A program made the translations under genes and the position numbers. A stretch of DNA of 64,000 nucleotides from CBDUXP01 sp965371225 [NCBI: uncultured bacterium] (lineage in GTDB: Bacteria > Abyssobacteria > SURF-5 > CBDUXP01), in contig CBDUXP010000003.1 of the NCBI GenBank assembly GCA_965371225.1, forward strand, positions 62,001 through 126,000, in the 5' to 3' direction. This document shows, one piece after another, positions 40,629 through 49,950 of the stretch (position 1 is its first letter; every line of letters begins with the position of its first letter). Below the pieces are notes generated by a model that was not told where the DNA came from, searched no databases, and saw only the letters and a program-made list of their open reading frames with translations.

Positions 40629-42221
40629 ATGCCGGTCCTGGAATCCCAGATTCGCACGCAGAGTCCTGAGTTCAAGGCCCGCTACGCGTACCACAAGGCC
40701 TTGGCGGACGAGCTGAAGGCCCGCTTGCAGCAGGTGCGCCAGGGCGGTTCCTCCCGCGCCGTGGAGCAGCATCACCAGCGCAACAAGCTGCTGGCGCGGG
40801 AGCGGATTGACGAACTGCTGGACGCCGGCTCGCCGTTTCTGGAGCTGGCGCCCTTGGCGGCGTGGGCCCAGTACGACGACGAAGCGCCGGGCGCGGGAAT
40901 CGTCACCGGCATTGGTCGCATCAGCGGTGTCGAGTGCGCGATCGTCGCCAACGACGCCACCGTGAAGGGCGGGACGTACTACCCGCTGACGGTCAAGAAG
41001 CATCTCCGCCTCCAGGAGGTGGCGCTGGAGAATCGGCTGCCGTGTCTGTACCTGGTGGATTCGGGCGGCGCCTTTCTTCCGGAACAGGCCAACGTGTTTC
41101 CCGACCGGCATCACTTCGGTCGCATCTTCTATAACCAGGCGCGTATGTCCGAAGTCGGTATCCCCCAAATCGCCGTGGTGATGGGCTACTGCACGGCCGG
41201 CGGCGCGTACATCCCGGCTATGGCCGATGAAGCGGTCATCGTCACCGGCACGGGCACGATCTTCCTCGGGGGCCCGCCGCTCGTGAAAGCCGCGACGGGG
41301 GAAGACGTCACGGCCGAGGAGTTGGGGGGCGCCACGCTGCACTGCCGCGAGTCGGGGGTGACGGACCATTTCGCGCAAGACGACCACCATGCGCTGGAGA
41401 TCACGCGAGGCATCGTCGCGTCCCTGAATCATCGGAAGTCGCACGACCTCGTCTGCCGCGCCCCCGAAGAGCCGCTGTATCCCACCGACGAACTGTACGG
41501 TGTGCTCCCGGAGACGGTGCGCGAACCCTACGACGTGCGCGAAGTCATTGCGCGTCTGGTGGATGGCTCGGTGTTCGACGAGTTCAAGTCGCTGTACGGT
41601 CCCACGCTCGTCTGTGGCTTCGCGCATCTGCACGGGTATCCGATCGGCATCGTGGCGAACAACGGTATCCTCTTCAGCGCATCCGCGGTGAAGGGCGCGC
41701 ACTTCGTGACCCTCTGCGGCCAGCGCCGCATTCCGCTGCTGTTCCTCCAGAACATTTCCGGGTTCATGGTGGGGCGCGAGTACGAGGCCGGGGGCATCAT
41801 CAAAGACGGCGCGAAGCTGGTCACCGCCGTGTCCTGTGTGCAGGTGCCGAAGCTGACCCTCATCATCGGCGGCTCCTACGGCGCGGGGAATTACGGGATG
41901 TGCGGGCGCGCGTACGAACCGCGGTTCCTCTTCATGTGGCCGAACGGACGGATCAGCGTGATGGGACCGGAGCAGGCGGCCGATGTGCTCCTGCAAGTGA
42001 AACTCGCGCGCGAGCCCATGTCCGACGAGGCGCAGGAGGCGTTCCGCCGCCCGATCATCGAACGATACGAGCGGGAAGGCGACGCGTACTTTGCCTCGGG
42101 CCGGCTCTGGGACGACGGGCTCCTCGACCCCGCCGACACGCGCACGGCGCTCGGCCTCGCCCTGTCCGCCACCCTTAACGCCCCCATTCCCGAGAGTCGA
42201 TACGGGATTTTCCGGATGTGA
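40629..42221 (+). CDS. liuB: Methylcrotonyl-CoA carboxylase carboxyltransferase (beta) subunit
   Basis: A 530-residue acyl-CoA carboxyltransferase. It has two crotonase-type halves with [30 protein letters not shown] segments in the N half and [22 protein letters not shown] in the C half, the latter strongly typical of methylcrotonyl-CoA carboxylase over propionyl-CoA carboxylase. It carboxylates 3-methylcrotonyl-CoA in leucine degradation. Its stop overlaps the following hydratase start (GTGA). The downstream genes complete the pathway to acetyl-CoA and acetoacetate. Isovaleryl-CoA dehydrogenase (liuA) is not in the window. A GTGTGATAGACT motif lies 43 nt upstream. Confidence 0.92.
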   Translation: MPVLESQIRTQSPEFKARYAYHKALADELKARLQQVRQGGSSRAVEQHHQRNKLLARERIDELLDAGSPFLELAPLAAWAQYDDEAPGAGIVTGIGRISGVECAIVANDATVKGGTYYPLTVKKHLRLQEVALENRLPCLYLVDSGGAFLPEQANVFPDRHHFGRIFYNQARMSEVGIPQIAVVMGYCTAGGAYIPAMADEAVIVTGTGTIFLGGPPLVKAATGEDVTAEELGGATLHCRESGVTDHFAQDDHHALEITRGIVASLNHRKSHDLVCRAPEEPLYPTDELYGVLPETVREPYDVREVIARLVDGSVFDEFKSLYGPTLVCGFAHLHGYPIGIVANNGILFSASAVKGAHFVTLCGQRRIPLLFLQNISGFMVGREYEAGGIIKDGAKLVTAVSCVQVPKLTLIIGGSYGAGNYGMCGRAYEPRFLFMWPNGRISVMGPEQAADVLLQVKLAREPMSDEAQEAFRRPIIERYEREGDAYFASGRLWDDGLLDPADTRTALGLALSATLNAPIPESRYGIFRM

Positions 42222-43003
42222 ACCCCATGCCGCGCACCATCGACATCGCGACGAACAAAACCGTGGCGACCATCACCTTGAACCGCCCGGACGTGCACAA
42301 CGCGTTCAACCCCGAGATGATTGCGGAGGTGACCCGCGCCTTTCAGGACTTGGGCCAGGATGCCGCCGTCCGCGTCATCGTGCTGACCGGCGCGGGCCGG
42401 TCCTTCAGCGCCGGGGCGGACTTGAACTGGATGAAGTCCATGGCGGACTTCACCGAAGAGGAAAACGTGGCCGACGCCCACCGCTTGGACGCCATGTTTC
42501 AAGCGATGGTCAATTGCCCGAAGGCGATCCTCGGCCGTATCAACGGGGCCGCGTTCGGCGGAGGCCTGGGGCTCATCGCCTGTTGCGATCTGGCCGTGGC
42601 CGTGGACACCGCGAAGTTCGCCTTTACGGAAGTGAATCTGGGGGTGGTCCCGGCCGTCATCGCGCCCTACGTGATTCGCAAGACCGGCCTCGCGCCGCTC
42701 ACGGAACTGTTCCTGACGGGCGAACGGTTCGACGCGGCGCGCGCCTATGAGATGGGCCTCCTGCATACCCTCGTGCACCAGGCCAATCTGGACGGCATCG
42801 TGCAACGGCGGACCGCCGAGGTGCTCACCGGCGCGCCGGGCGCGGTCGCCGCGGCCAAGGCCCTGCTGAACACCGTCCACACCACGCCCCTCGACGAGGT
42901 GCGCGACTACACAGCGCAACTCATCGCGCGCCTCCGCGCAGGAGAAGAAGGCCAGGAGGGGATGGCGGCCTTCCTGCAGAAGCGGCCACCCGGTTGGACC
43001 TAG
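42218..43003 (+). CDS. liuC: Enoyl-CoA hydratase family, likely methylglutaconyl-CoA hydratase
   Basis: A 261-residue crotonase-fold protein. It shows the oxyanion-hole [15 protein letters not shown] and [21 protein letters not shown], with acidic residues [13 protein letters not shown] near residue 140. [10 protein letters not shown] is a signature of the LiuC/AUH-type hydratases. The context between both carboxylase genes supports hydration of 3-methylglutaconyl-CoA to HMG-CoA. The GTG at 42218 overlaps the liuB stop. An ATG at 42227 is the alternative. Confidence 0.88.
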   Translation: MNPMPRTIDIATNKTVATITLNRPDVHNAFNPEMIAEVTRAFQDLGQDAAVRVIVLTGAGRSFSAGADLNWMKSMADFTEEENVADAHRLDAMFQAMVNCPKAILGRINGAAFGGGLGLIACCDLAVAVDTAKFAFTEVNLGVVPAVIAPYVIRKTGLAPLTELFLTGERFDAARAYEMGLLHTLVHQANLDGIVQRRTAEVLTGAPGAVAAAKALLNTVHTTPLDEVRDYTAQLIARLRAGEEGQEGMAAFLQKRPPGWT

Positions 43004-43009
43004 CGCGCC

Positions 43010-44503
43010 ATGCTGCGCAAAGTGTTGATCGCCAATCGCGGCGAGATTGCCTGCCGCGTCATCCGCGCGTGTCGGGAGTTGGGTATCGCGACCGTGGCGG
43101 CGTATGCCGAGCCCGACGCGGACGCCAAACACGTCCGCGAAGCCGATGAGGCGTACCCCCTCGGCGGCACCACGGCGCTCGAGACGTACCTGAACGGCGA
43201 AGCGCTCCGCACCGTGGCGGCGACCGCCGGCGCCGACGCGGTGCACCCGGGCTATGGATTCCTGGCGGAGAACGCCGCCTTTGCCCAGGAGTGCGCCGAT
43301 GCGGGGCTTGTCTTCATCGGCCCGCCGCCCGCCGCGATCGCCGACATGGGTTCCAAACGCCGGGCGAAAGACATCATGGCCGCGGCCGGCGTGCCCACCC
43401 TGCCCGGAGTGTCCGGTAGTGGGCTGGACGACGCCGGCCTCGCCCAAGCCGCCGAAGCCGTCGGCTACCCGGTGCTCATCAAGGCGTCCGCGGGCGGTGG
43501 GGGTAAAGGCATGCAGGCGGTGGAAGAACCGGCGGCGTTCCCGAACGCCCTGGCCAGTGTCCGCCGGGTGGCCGCCGCCGCGTTCGGCGATGATGCCGTC
43601 CTGCTCGAACGCTACCTGGCAGGTCCGCGGCACGTGGAGGTCCAAATCCTGGCCGATGCGCAGGGCACCATCCTCGCGCTCGGCGAACGGGACTGCTCGT
43701 TACAGCGGCGCCACCAAAAAATTCTGGAAGAGAGCCCTTGCGTCGTCCTGGATCCGGCCACGCGGGAAGCGATGCACGCCGCGGCGGTGGACGCGGCCCG
43801 GGCCGTCCAGTACGTGGGGGCCGGCACGGTGGAGTTCCTGTTGGACACGGCGGGCGAGTTCTACTTCCTGGAAATGAACACCCGGTTGCAGGTGGAACAC
43901 CCCGTGACCGAGTTCGTGACCGGCGTGGACCTGGTGAAGTGGCAACTGCGCATCGCGGCCGGCGAGCCCCTCACCTTGACGCCCGCGGACACGGTCCCCC
44001 GCGGACATGCGGTGGAGTGTCGCGTGTACGCCGAGGATGCCGGCAACCGGTTTCTCCCTTCGACCGGCACCGTCCGGTACCTGCGGCATCCGGAAGGGAT
44101 CGACGTGCGGGTCGATAGCGGCCTGGATGCGGGGGACGCGGTTACGGTGTACTTCGATCCCATGATCGCCAAGCTCATCGTGCGCGGCGAGGACCGGGAG
44201 GACGCGCTGCGGAAGATGGCCTGGGCGTTGGACCACTATGTGGTGCTGGGCATCAAGACGAACGTTCCGTTTCTGCAGGCGCTCGTGGCCGATGCGGAGG
44301 TGCGCCACAATAGGATTTCCACGCAGTACGTCGAAGCCCGGTACGCGGACTGGTCCGCACCCGTTTCCGTGGATGACGACGTGTTCGTCGCTGCCGCTGT
44401 GGCGGAGCTGTTGCGCGCGGGGGCGCCGGTCGCTGCGAACGGCCAGCCGGTAAACGACTACGATCCGTTCGGCGTGCCGAGCCGCTGGCGGTTGGGGACA
44501 TGA
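43010..44503 (+). CDS. liuD: Acyl-CoA carboxylase, biotin carboxylase part of the alpha subunit
   Basis: A 497-residue biotin carboxylase. ATP-grasp signatures include KASAGGGGKGMQAVE, EMNTRLQVEHPVTE and the N-terminal LIANRGEIACRVIRACRELG. Methylcrotonyl-CoA carboxylase alpha is normally a single ~660-residue chain with a biotin domain at its end. Here the chain stops after DPFGVPSRWRLG, and the remaining 163 residues are a separate gene overlapping by 4 nt (ATGA). The two lengths add up to the usual single protein. It uses ATP and bicarbonate to carboxylate biotin. Confidence 0.9.
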   Translation: MLRKVLIANRGEIACRVIRACRELGIATVAAYAEPDADAKHVREADEAYPLGGTTALETYLNGEALRTVAATAGADAVHPGYGFLAENAAFAQECADAGLVFIGPPPAAIADMGSKRRAKDIMAAAGVPTLPGVSGSGLDDAGLAQAAEAVGYPVLIKASAGGGGKGMQAVEEPAAFPNALASVRRVAAAAFGDDAVLLERYLAGPRHVEVQILADAQGTILALGERDCSLQRRHQKILEESPCVVLDPATREAMHAAAVDAARAVQYVGAGTVEFLLDTAGEFYFLEMNTRLQVEHPVTEFVTGVDLVKWQLRIAAGEPLTLTPADTVPRGHAVECRVYAEDAGNRFLPSTGTVRYLRHPEGIDVRVDSGLDAGDAVTVYFDPMIAKLIVRGEDREDALRKMAWALDHYVVLGIKTNVPFLQALVADAEVRHNRISTQYVEARYADWSAPVSVDDDVFVAAAVAELLRAGAPVAANGQPVNDYDPFGVPSRWRLGT

Positions 44504-44991
44504 GACTGCACTTACGCATCGGCGACGCCGAGCGCGCCGTGGAAGCCCGCTGGGTGGATGAGGGCGTGCAGGTCACCATTGACGGGCGCGCGGTGACCGT
44601 GGCGGTGCATCTGCTGGACGCGCACGCGTTCCTCCTGCGGCACGGGGGCCGGCGCATCAGCTGCGCCGCGGCCGCCCGCGGCCGGCAGCGCGAGTTGTGG
44701 GTGGACGGCCGCACGGTGGCATATGAAGTCGGCGACGGGCGCCGCCGCGCTGCGCCCCCAGGGGGCGACGCGGAACTGGTGGCGTCCCTGCCCGGCGTGG
44801 TGCGCGAGGTGCTGGTCCAGGTTGGCGATCGCGTGCGTGAGGGCGACAGACTGGTCGTGCTCGAATCCATGAAGATGGAGATGGCCGTCCAGGCACCCTA
44901 TGCGGGCACGGTCGAGGCGGTGTTCGTGGTCGAGGGGCAGAACGTGGAAGGTGGCGAACACCTGCTCGCGTTGACGGCGGACGACGCATGA
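44500..44991 (+). CDS. Biotin carboxyl carrier part of the alpha subunit (separate gene)
   Basis: A 163-residue protein. An N-terminal mixed region of ~90 residues corresponds to the BT-type linker domain of carboxylase alpha subunits. A C-terminal biotinyl domain follows with ESMKMEM, whose Lys carries the biotin. It begins at an ATG overlapping the stop of the biotin carboxylase gene, and ends with an ATGA overlap to the HMG-CoA lyase gene. It should assemble with the 497-residue protein to restore a functional alpha subunit. Confidence 0.88.
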   Translation: MRLHLRIGDAERAVEARWVDEGVQVTIDGRAVTVAVHLLDAHAFLLRHGGRRISCAAAARGRQRELWVDGRTVAYEVGDGRRRAAPPGGDAELVASLPGVVREVLVQVGDRVREGDRLVVLESMKMEMAVQAPYAGTVEAVFVVEGQNVEGGEHLLALTADDA

Positions 44992-45914
44992 CCCGCCCCA
45001 CGCGCGTCAGCATCGTGGAAGTCGGTCCTCGCGACGGCTTGCAGAACGAATCCGAACCCATCGCCACGGCGGACAAGCTGGAATTCATCCGATTGCTGAC
45101 GCAGGCCGGCCTGCGCCGGATCGAGGTGACCTCGTTCGTCAATCCGAAGTGGGTGCCCCAGCTTGCGGATGCGCGGGAGCTGTACCCCCAGCTGTCGCCG
45201 CCGGCCGGCGTGGTCTACTCCGCCCTGGTTCCGAACGACAGGGGGATGAGCGCCGCGCGCGAGGCGGGCGTGCAAGAGATCGCCGTCTTCACCGCGGCCA
45301 CGGAATCGTTCAACCGGAAGAACATCAACTGCTCCATCGCCGAATCCATTGCGCGATTCACCCCCGTCACCGCCGAAGCCTGCGACGCGGGCATCCCCGT
45401 GCGCGCCTACGTATCCACCTGCTTCGGCTGCCCGTACGAAGGGGCGGTCGACGCGGCCGCCGTGCTCCAGGTGTGCGAACAGTTGCTCGCGATCGGGTGT
45501 TACGAGCTGTCGATCAGCGACACCATCGGCGTCGCGACACCCGGCAGCGTGGCGCATCTGTTGGACGTGCTCGTACCGGCGGTGGGAACCGCCGTGTTGG
45601 CCCTCCACCTTCACAACACGCGTGGGACCGCGCTGGCCAATGTGGTGACCGGCTTGGACTACGGCATTGCCACCTACGACTCGTCAGCCGGCGGCCTTGG
45701 CGGGTGCCCCTACGCGCCGGGCGCGACCGGCAACCTGGCCACGGAGGATCTGGTGTACCTGCTCGACGGCCTCGGCATCGAGACCGGCGTGTCGCTCGAC
45801 GGGGTGCTCGCCGCGTCCCGGTACATGGAAGGGGTGTTGGACCGTCGGCTGCCCAGCGCCGTCCTCCGGGCGGGCGGCGCACTCGCGCCCCGTGGCGCAG
45901 TGGCCGACCCATGA
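44988..45914 (+). CDS. liuE: Hydroxymethylglutaryl-CoA lyase
   Basis: A 308-residue TIM-barrel HMGL-like enzyme. It starts TRPTRVSIVEVGPRDGLQNE, with the metal/substrate residues of EVGPRDGLQNE. Near residue 200 it has ALHLHNTRGTALAN (metal His pair) and GGLGGCPYAPGATGNLATEDLVYLL with the catalytic Cys. It cleaves HMG-CoA to acetyl-CoA and acetoacetate, the final step of leucine degradation. It ends the operon that begins with liuB. Confidence 0.93.
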   Translation: MTRPTRVSIVEVGPRDGLQNESEPIATADKLEFIRLLTQAGLRRIEVTSFVNPKWVPQLADARELYPQLSPPAGVVYSALVPNDRGMSAAREAGVQEIAVFTAATESFNRKNINCSIAESIARFTPVTAEACDAGIPVRAYVSTCFGCPYEGAVDAAAVLQVCEQLLAIGCYELSISDTIGVATPGSVAHLLDVLVPAVGTAVLALHLHNTRGTALANVVTGLDYGIATYDSSAGGLGGCPYAPGATGNLATEDLVYLLDGLGIETGVSLDGVLAASRYMEGVLDRRLPSAVLRAGGALAPRGAVADP

Positions 45915-45945
45915 GGGCGGTCCGACGGCCACCGGGGCTGCGTTA

Positions 45946-46743
45946 ATGGGGGCTCCGCGTCGCTGGAGGAAGTCGCCCGGCCTGCGGTGGGCGCGCCGGC
46001 GCCTGTCGAGCCTCCAGCTGCTGCTGTATCCCCTGCTCTGGGCCGGGACGCACGCCTGGATCGGCATCTTGCACCGCGGCGTCCGCTGGAGCGAGAGTGG
46101 GCCGTTCCGCAGCTTCGTTACTCGCCGCCGCCCCGCCATCCTGTGCATGTGGCACCAGGATGTGCTCACGACCACGCTGTTTCTCGCCGCGCAGGGCCAT
46201 CGGTATCCCAAGACGTTCATGATCAGCGACGGGCGCGCCGCCATCCTGGGGTCCTTTATGCTCCGGGGCTACGGCTTCGCGTTCGTGATGGGCGGCAAGC
46301 ATCGGGACGGCGGCCGTGTCGGCGTGGTCGAACGGCTTGCCGAGGAATGCCGCGCCACTGGCTGCGCGCCGATCATTACGGGCGACGGGTCCCGCGGGCC
46401 GGCGAACGAGGCGCGGTGGGGGGCCGTCCATCTCGCGCGGGACACCGGCCTGCCCATCGTCCCTCTGCGTACGTGGTTCTCCCATGCGTGGACTCTGCCC
46501 AACTGGGCCCGGATGCAACTTCCCTGGCCGTGGCCCATTGGCCGCGCGCACGTGGCGTCGGGGGAGCCGCTTGTGGTCCCGCCCGACGCGGACAAAACCA
46601 CGTTGGAACGGTGCCGGGCCGAGTTGGAGCGGCGGTTGAACGCGCTGGCGCCTGTCGCCGAAGCGGAAACGCGGAAATCCGGGCCCATCCGCCGCGGGCT
46701 CCGCGACGGCCTGCCGCGCATTGCGGATCCTGCCAATGCCTGA
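45946..46743 (+). CDS. DUF374-family lysophospholipid acyltransferase-like protein (first copy)
   Basis: A 265-residue protein of the lipid A/KDO-type acyltransferase-related DUF374 family. Typical blocks are CMWHQDVL (H-x-x-D-type active site), FMISDGRAAILGSFMLRGYGF, KHRDGGRVGVVERL and IITGDGSRGPANEARWGAVHLA. An N-terminal basic and hydrophobic segment (RLSSLQLLLYPLLWAG) suggests membrane association. The ATG at 45946 is 32 nt after the HMG-CoA lyase gene, and its end overlaps the second copy by 8 nt. It probably acylates a lysolipid, with the substrate unknown. Confidence 0.8.
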   Translation: MGAPRRWRKSPGLRWARRRLSSLQLLLYPLLWAGTHAWIGILHRGVRWSESGPFRSFVTRRRPAILCMWHQDVLTTTLFLAAQGHRYPKTFMISDGRAAILGSFMLRGYGFAFVMGGKHRDGGRVGVVERLAEECRATGCAPIITGDGSRGPANEARWGAVHLARDTGLPIVPLRTWFSHAWTLPNWARMQLPWPWPIGRAHVASGEPLVVPPDADKTTLERCRAELERRLNALAPVAEAETRKSGPIRRGLRDGLPRIADPANA

Positions 46744-47539
46744 GGCCGGACGGTGGAAACGTTGGTGGAAGTCGCCCCGGGTGCGGCGCATGCGGCGGCG
46801 CATCTCGGACGCGCAAGAGGTCGTGTTCTATCCGGTCATCGGGGGACTCGCGCGCATATGGATGTACACCGTGCGCCGCTGGGTGTCGTGGAGCGAGAGC
46901 GGCTCGCTGCCCGACTTCATCGCCCGCGGCGAGCCCGTCATCCTGTGCGCGTGGCACGAGGACATCCTGCCGTCCATGGCGTACCTGATCACGCAAGCCG
47001 CACAAGAGCGGGGCTATCCGCTGGTCCTCATGGTGAGCGACGGGCGGGCCGGCGCCTTGGGCGGGTGTGGGGTGGAGGCGAATGGCGTGCACGTGGTGAA
47101 GGGCGGCAAGCACAGCGACGGCGGGCGCGTCAGCGTGGTCGAGCGCCTGGCGGAAGAATGCACCCGGACGCGGCGCAGCGCGATTCTGACCGGCGACGGG
47201 TCGCGCGGCCCTGCGTTCGAAGCGAAGTGGGGGGCCGTCTACCTGGCGCGCGACACGGGCTTTCCACTGGTGCCCATGCGCACGCGCTTTGTGCGCGGCC
47301 TGACCCTCCGCAAGACCTGGGCGGGCTTCATGGTGCCCCCCATCCCCGGTAGGGGCCGCGCGCACGCGGTGACGGGCGAACCGCTCCGCATTCCGGCGGA
47401 TGCGGACAAGGCGGCGCTCGAAGCCTATCGGGAGGAACTGGAACGGCGCTTGAAAGCGTTGATGCCCATCGTGGACGCGCACCTGTTCGGCGCCTCGCGG
47501 CCGCCTGCCGGGGCGGAATCGGCCGCGCGCGGGACCTGA
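46736..47539 (+). CDS. DUF374-family lysophospholipid acyltransferase-like protein (second copy)
   Basis: A 267-residue paralogue of the preceding gene, with the same motif order: CAWHEDILPSMAYL, MVSDGRAGALGGCGVEANGV, KHSDGGRVSVVERLAEEC, ILTGDGSRGPAFEAKWGAVYLA. The N-terminal basic tail KRWWKSPRVRRMRRRI is close to that of copy one (RRWRKSPGLRWARRRL), confirming tandem duplication. Differences at the loop after SDGRA suggest different acceptor lipids. The ATG at 46736 overlaps the first copy's stop. Confidence 0.8.
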   Translation: MPEAGRWKRWWKSPRVRRMRRRISDAQEVVFYPVIGGLARIWMYTVRRWVSWSESGSLPDFIARGEPVILCAWHEDILPSMAYLITQAAQERGYPLVLMVSDGRAGALGGCGVEANGVHVVKGGKHSDGGRVSVVERLAEECTRTRRSAILTGDGSRGPAFEAKWGAVYLARDTGFPLVPMRTRFVRGLTLRKTWAGFMVPPIPGRGRAHAVTGEPLRIPADADKAALEAYREELERRLKALMPIVDAHLFGASRPPAGAESAARGT

Positions 47540-47650
47540 AACCCCTCCGGCGCGCCGCCGGGCTGCGGGGGCGACCGGCGCGAGGGGAGAGCGTTTCCGG
47601 ATAGAATCCTGCCGGAGATTGAGCCCGGGTTGCCGGAGGAGGCAGTTATC

Positions 47651-48619
47651 ATGGCGAACGGTCGTGAGGCGTTACGGACGCCGTTCTGTGAGATGGTGGG
47701 TATTGAAGTCCCGATTGTGCTGGCGGGGATGGGCGGCGTGTCGTGGCCGGATATTGTGGCGGCGGTCTCGAACGCGGGCGGCCTCGGGGTTTACGGCGCG
47801 GCGGGCCTGAGCCCGAAGCAGATCCGCGAACACATCCGCGAGATTAAGGACAAGACGGACAAGCCGTGGGCGCTGGACCTGTTGGTGCCGATCCCGGGCC
47901 TCTTCGATGAGCAGCTCGAGGTCATGTTCGATGAAGGGGTGCCGATCTTCCTGAGCGCGCTCGGCGTGCCGGCGGGGGTCATGGAGCCCGCGCGCCAGGC
48001 GGGCATGATCGTCGGCTCCATGGTCGGCGCCGTGCGCCACGCGGAAAAGGTGCTGGCGGCGGACGTGGATTTCGTGGTCGCTCAAGGCACGGACGCCGGC
48101 GGCCATACGGGCAACATCGGCACCATGAGCCTCGTGCCGCAGGTGGTGCGCACGTGTGGGGACACGCCGGTGCTCGCGGCCGGGGGCATGGGCACGGGTG
48201 GCTCGCTGGTGGCGGCGCTTGCGCTTGGCGCGCAGGCCGCCGTGATGGGCACGCGGTTCATCGCCAGCAAGGAAGCGCACGCGCAGGAGACGTGGAAGCA
48301 CAAGATCATCGAGGCGCGCGCGAACGACACTACCCTGACCAAGTGCTACACGGGAAAGCAGCTCCGCACGCTGAACAATTCCTACGTGCAGTCGTGGGTC
48401 GGCCGCGAAGACGAGATCCAGCCGTTTCCCGCGCAAGCGATGGTCTCGACCCAGGCAGGAGTCATGGACTTCTACGGCGTGACCGAGGATACGGACCGCG
48501 GGTGCCTGCCGACAGGCCAGGTCTGCGGCATTATTGATGAGATCAAGTCCGCCGCGGAGATCATCGAGGACGTGATTGCCGAAGCCCTCGACGTCCTCGG
48601 GCGGCTGCCGCGCCCGTAA
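47651..48619 (+). CDS. Nitronate monooxygenase-family flavoprotein
   Basis: A 322-residue FMN TIM-barrel enzyme. Family elements are PIVLAGMGGVSWPDIVAAVSNAGGLG near residue 25, FVVAQGTDAGGHTGNIG near residue 145 with the catalytic His, and VLAAGGMGTGGSLVAALALGAQAAVMGTRF. Close relatives include 2-nitropropane dioxygenase, FabK-like enoyl reductases and other NPD enzymes. It oxidises propionate-3-nitronate or alkyl nitronates to limit toxicity, or an unknown substrate. The start is the ATG at 47651, with GGAGGAGG about nine bases upstream. Confidence 0.85.
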   Translation: MANGREALRTPFCEMVGIEVPIVLAGMGGVSWPDIVAAVSNAGGLGVYGAAGLSPKQIREHIREIKDKTDKPWALDLLVPIPGLFDEQLEVMFDEGVPIFLSALGVPAGVMEPARQAGMIVGSMVGAVRHAEKVLAADVDFVVAQGTDAGGHTGNIGTMSLVPQVVRTCGDTPVLAAGGMGTGGSLVAALALGAQAAVMGTRFIASKEAHAQETWKHKIIEARANDTTLTKCYTGKQLRTLNNSYVQSWVGREDEIQPFPAQAMVSTQAGVMDFYGVTEDTDRGCLPTGQVCGIIDEIKSAAEIIEDVIAEALDVLGRLPRP

Positions 48620-48642
48620 GCCATTCACAGGGAGTGCACGTC

Positions 48643-49899
48643 ATGCGTCAAGCCAAGTCTGTATCTGGGATCGTGCTGATGGGATGCCTGCTCGCGTACG
48701 CACCAGCGCGCGCGGCCCACGCCGGCAACACTGTCGTGGTGAAACCGGGCCCGAACGTGCAGGAAGAGCTGCAGGAAGCGCTCATCCTCGCCGAGCCGGG
48801 CACGGTCATTGAATTGGCGCAAGGCACGTTCCATTTCACGCGCAGCCTCTCGCTTGACGTGGACCGCGTGACCGTGCGCGGCGCGGGGCTGGACCAGACT
48901 GTCCTGTCGTTCGCGCGGCAGGATGCGGGCAGCGAGGGGCTGTTGGTGACCAGCAACGGGGTGGTGCTGGAGAATTTCGCCATCGAGGACACGAAAGGCG
49001 ACGCGATCAAGGCGAAGGGCGCGAAGGGCATTACGTTTCGCAACCTGCGCACCGAGTGGACGGGCGGGCCGAAGGAGTCGAACGGCGCCTACGGCCTGTA
49101 CCCGGTCGAGAGCGAGGACGTGCTGATCGAAGGCTGCGTCTCCATCGGCGCGTCGGATGCGGGGCTCTACGTGGGCCAGTCGAAGAACATTATCGTGCGG
49201 TACTGCCGCGCGGAGTACAACGTCGCGGGGATCGAGATCGAGAACTCGCACGGTGCGGACGTGTACGAAAACTTCGTGACGAACAACACCGGCGGCATTC
49301 TGGTGTTCGACCTGCCGGACCTGCCCATGCAGGGCGGGCGGGACGTGCGCGTGTTCAACAACCTGGTGGTGAACAACAACCATCCGAACTTCGCGCCGGC
49401 GGGCAACATCGTGGCCGGGGTGCCACCGGGAACCGGCATCATGCTCATGGCCAACGACAACGTGGAGATTTTCCAGAACATTTCACGGAACAACCAAACG
49501 GCCAATCTCTCGATTGTCAGCTACCTCTCCTCGGGCAACGAGATCCAGGACCCAACCTACGATCCGTTTCCCGAAACGGTCCACGTGCACCACAACATCT
49601 TCGGCGCCGGTGGGGCGAAGCCGGCGGGCGATCTCGGCGAGGCCGCCGCTGCGATCCTCGGCAGCCCGCTGCCGGACATCGTGTGGGACGGCATCGTGAA
49701 TCCGGCCCGGACCGTGGACGGGCGCTTGCCGAAATCGCTGCGGATTTGCATTCACGACAACGGGGACGCGACCTTTGGTAACTTCGACATGAGCGGCTAC
49801 GCCAAGGGGCCGGAGCACGTACGGCCGAGCCGCGACCTGGCCGCCCACGCGGGCGCGCATCCGGCCGTGGCGCCCATCACGATCCCCGGGGCCGGATAG
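48643..49899 (+). CDS. Secreted right-handed parallel beta-helix protein
   Basis: A 418-residue exported protein. Residues 1-27 are a signal peptide (SGIVLMGCLLAYAPARAAHA), then about 300 residues of repeated coils with Asn/Gly/Ser at turns (IEDTKGDAIKAKGAKGITFRNLRT, NIIVRYCRAEYNVAGIEIEN). This is typical of pectate-lyase/NosD-like beta helices. Similar proteins in Shewanella and marine bacteria occur with diheme cytochromes, but no cytochrome gene follows here. The AGGGAG nine bases before the ATG sets the start. It is probably a surface or periplasmic polysaccharide-binding or lyase-like protein, with no catalytic residues clear. Confidence 0.75.
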   Translation: MRQAKSVSGIVLMGCLLAYAPARAAHAGNTVVVKPGPNVQEELQEALILAEPGTVIELAQGTFHFTRSLSLDVDRVTVRGAGLDQTVLSFARQDAGSEGLLVTSNGVVLENFAIEDTKGDAIKAKGAKGITFRNLRTEWTGGPKESNGAYGLYPVESEDVLIEGCVSIGASDAGLYVGQSKNIIVRYCRAEYNVAGIEIENSHGADVYENFVTNNTGGILVFDLPDLPMQGGRDVRVFNNLVVNNNHPNFAPAGNIVAGVPPGTGIMLMANDNVEIFQNISRNNQTANLSIVSYLSSGNEIQDPTYDPFPETVHVHHNIFGAGGAKPAGDLGEAAAAILGSPLPDIVWDGIVNPARTVDGRLPKSLRICIHDNGDATFGNFDMSGYAKGPEHVRPSRDLAAHAGAHPAVAPITIPGAG

Positions 49900-49950
49900 C
49901 GCACGTGACCCGAGTGTGCACCCCCGCCCTCCCGGCGGCATAGACGACCC

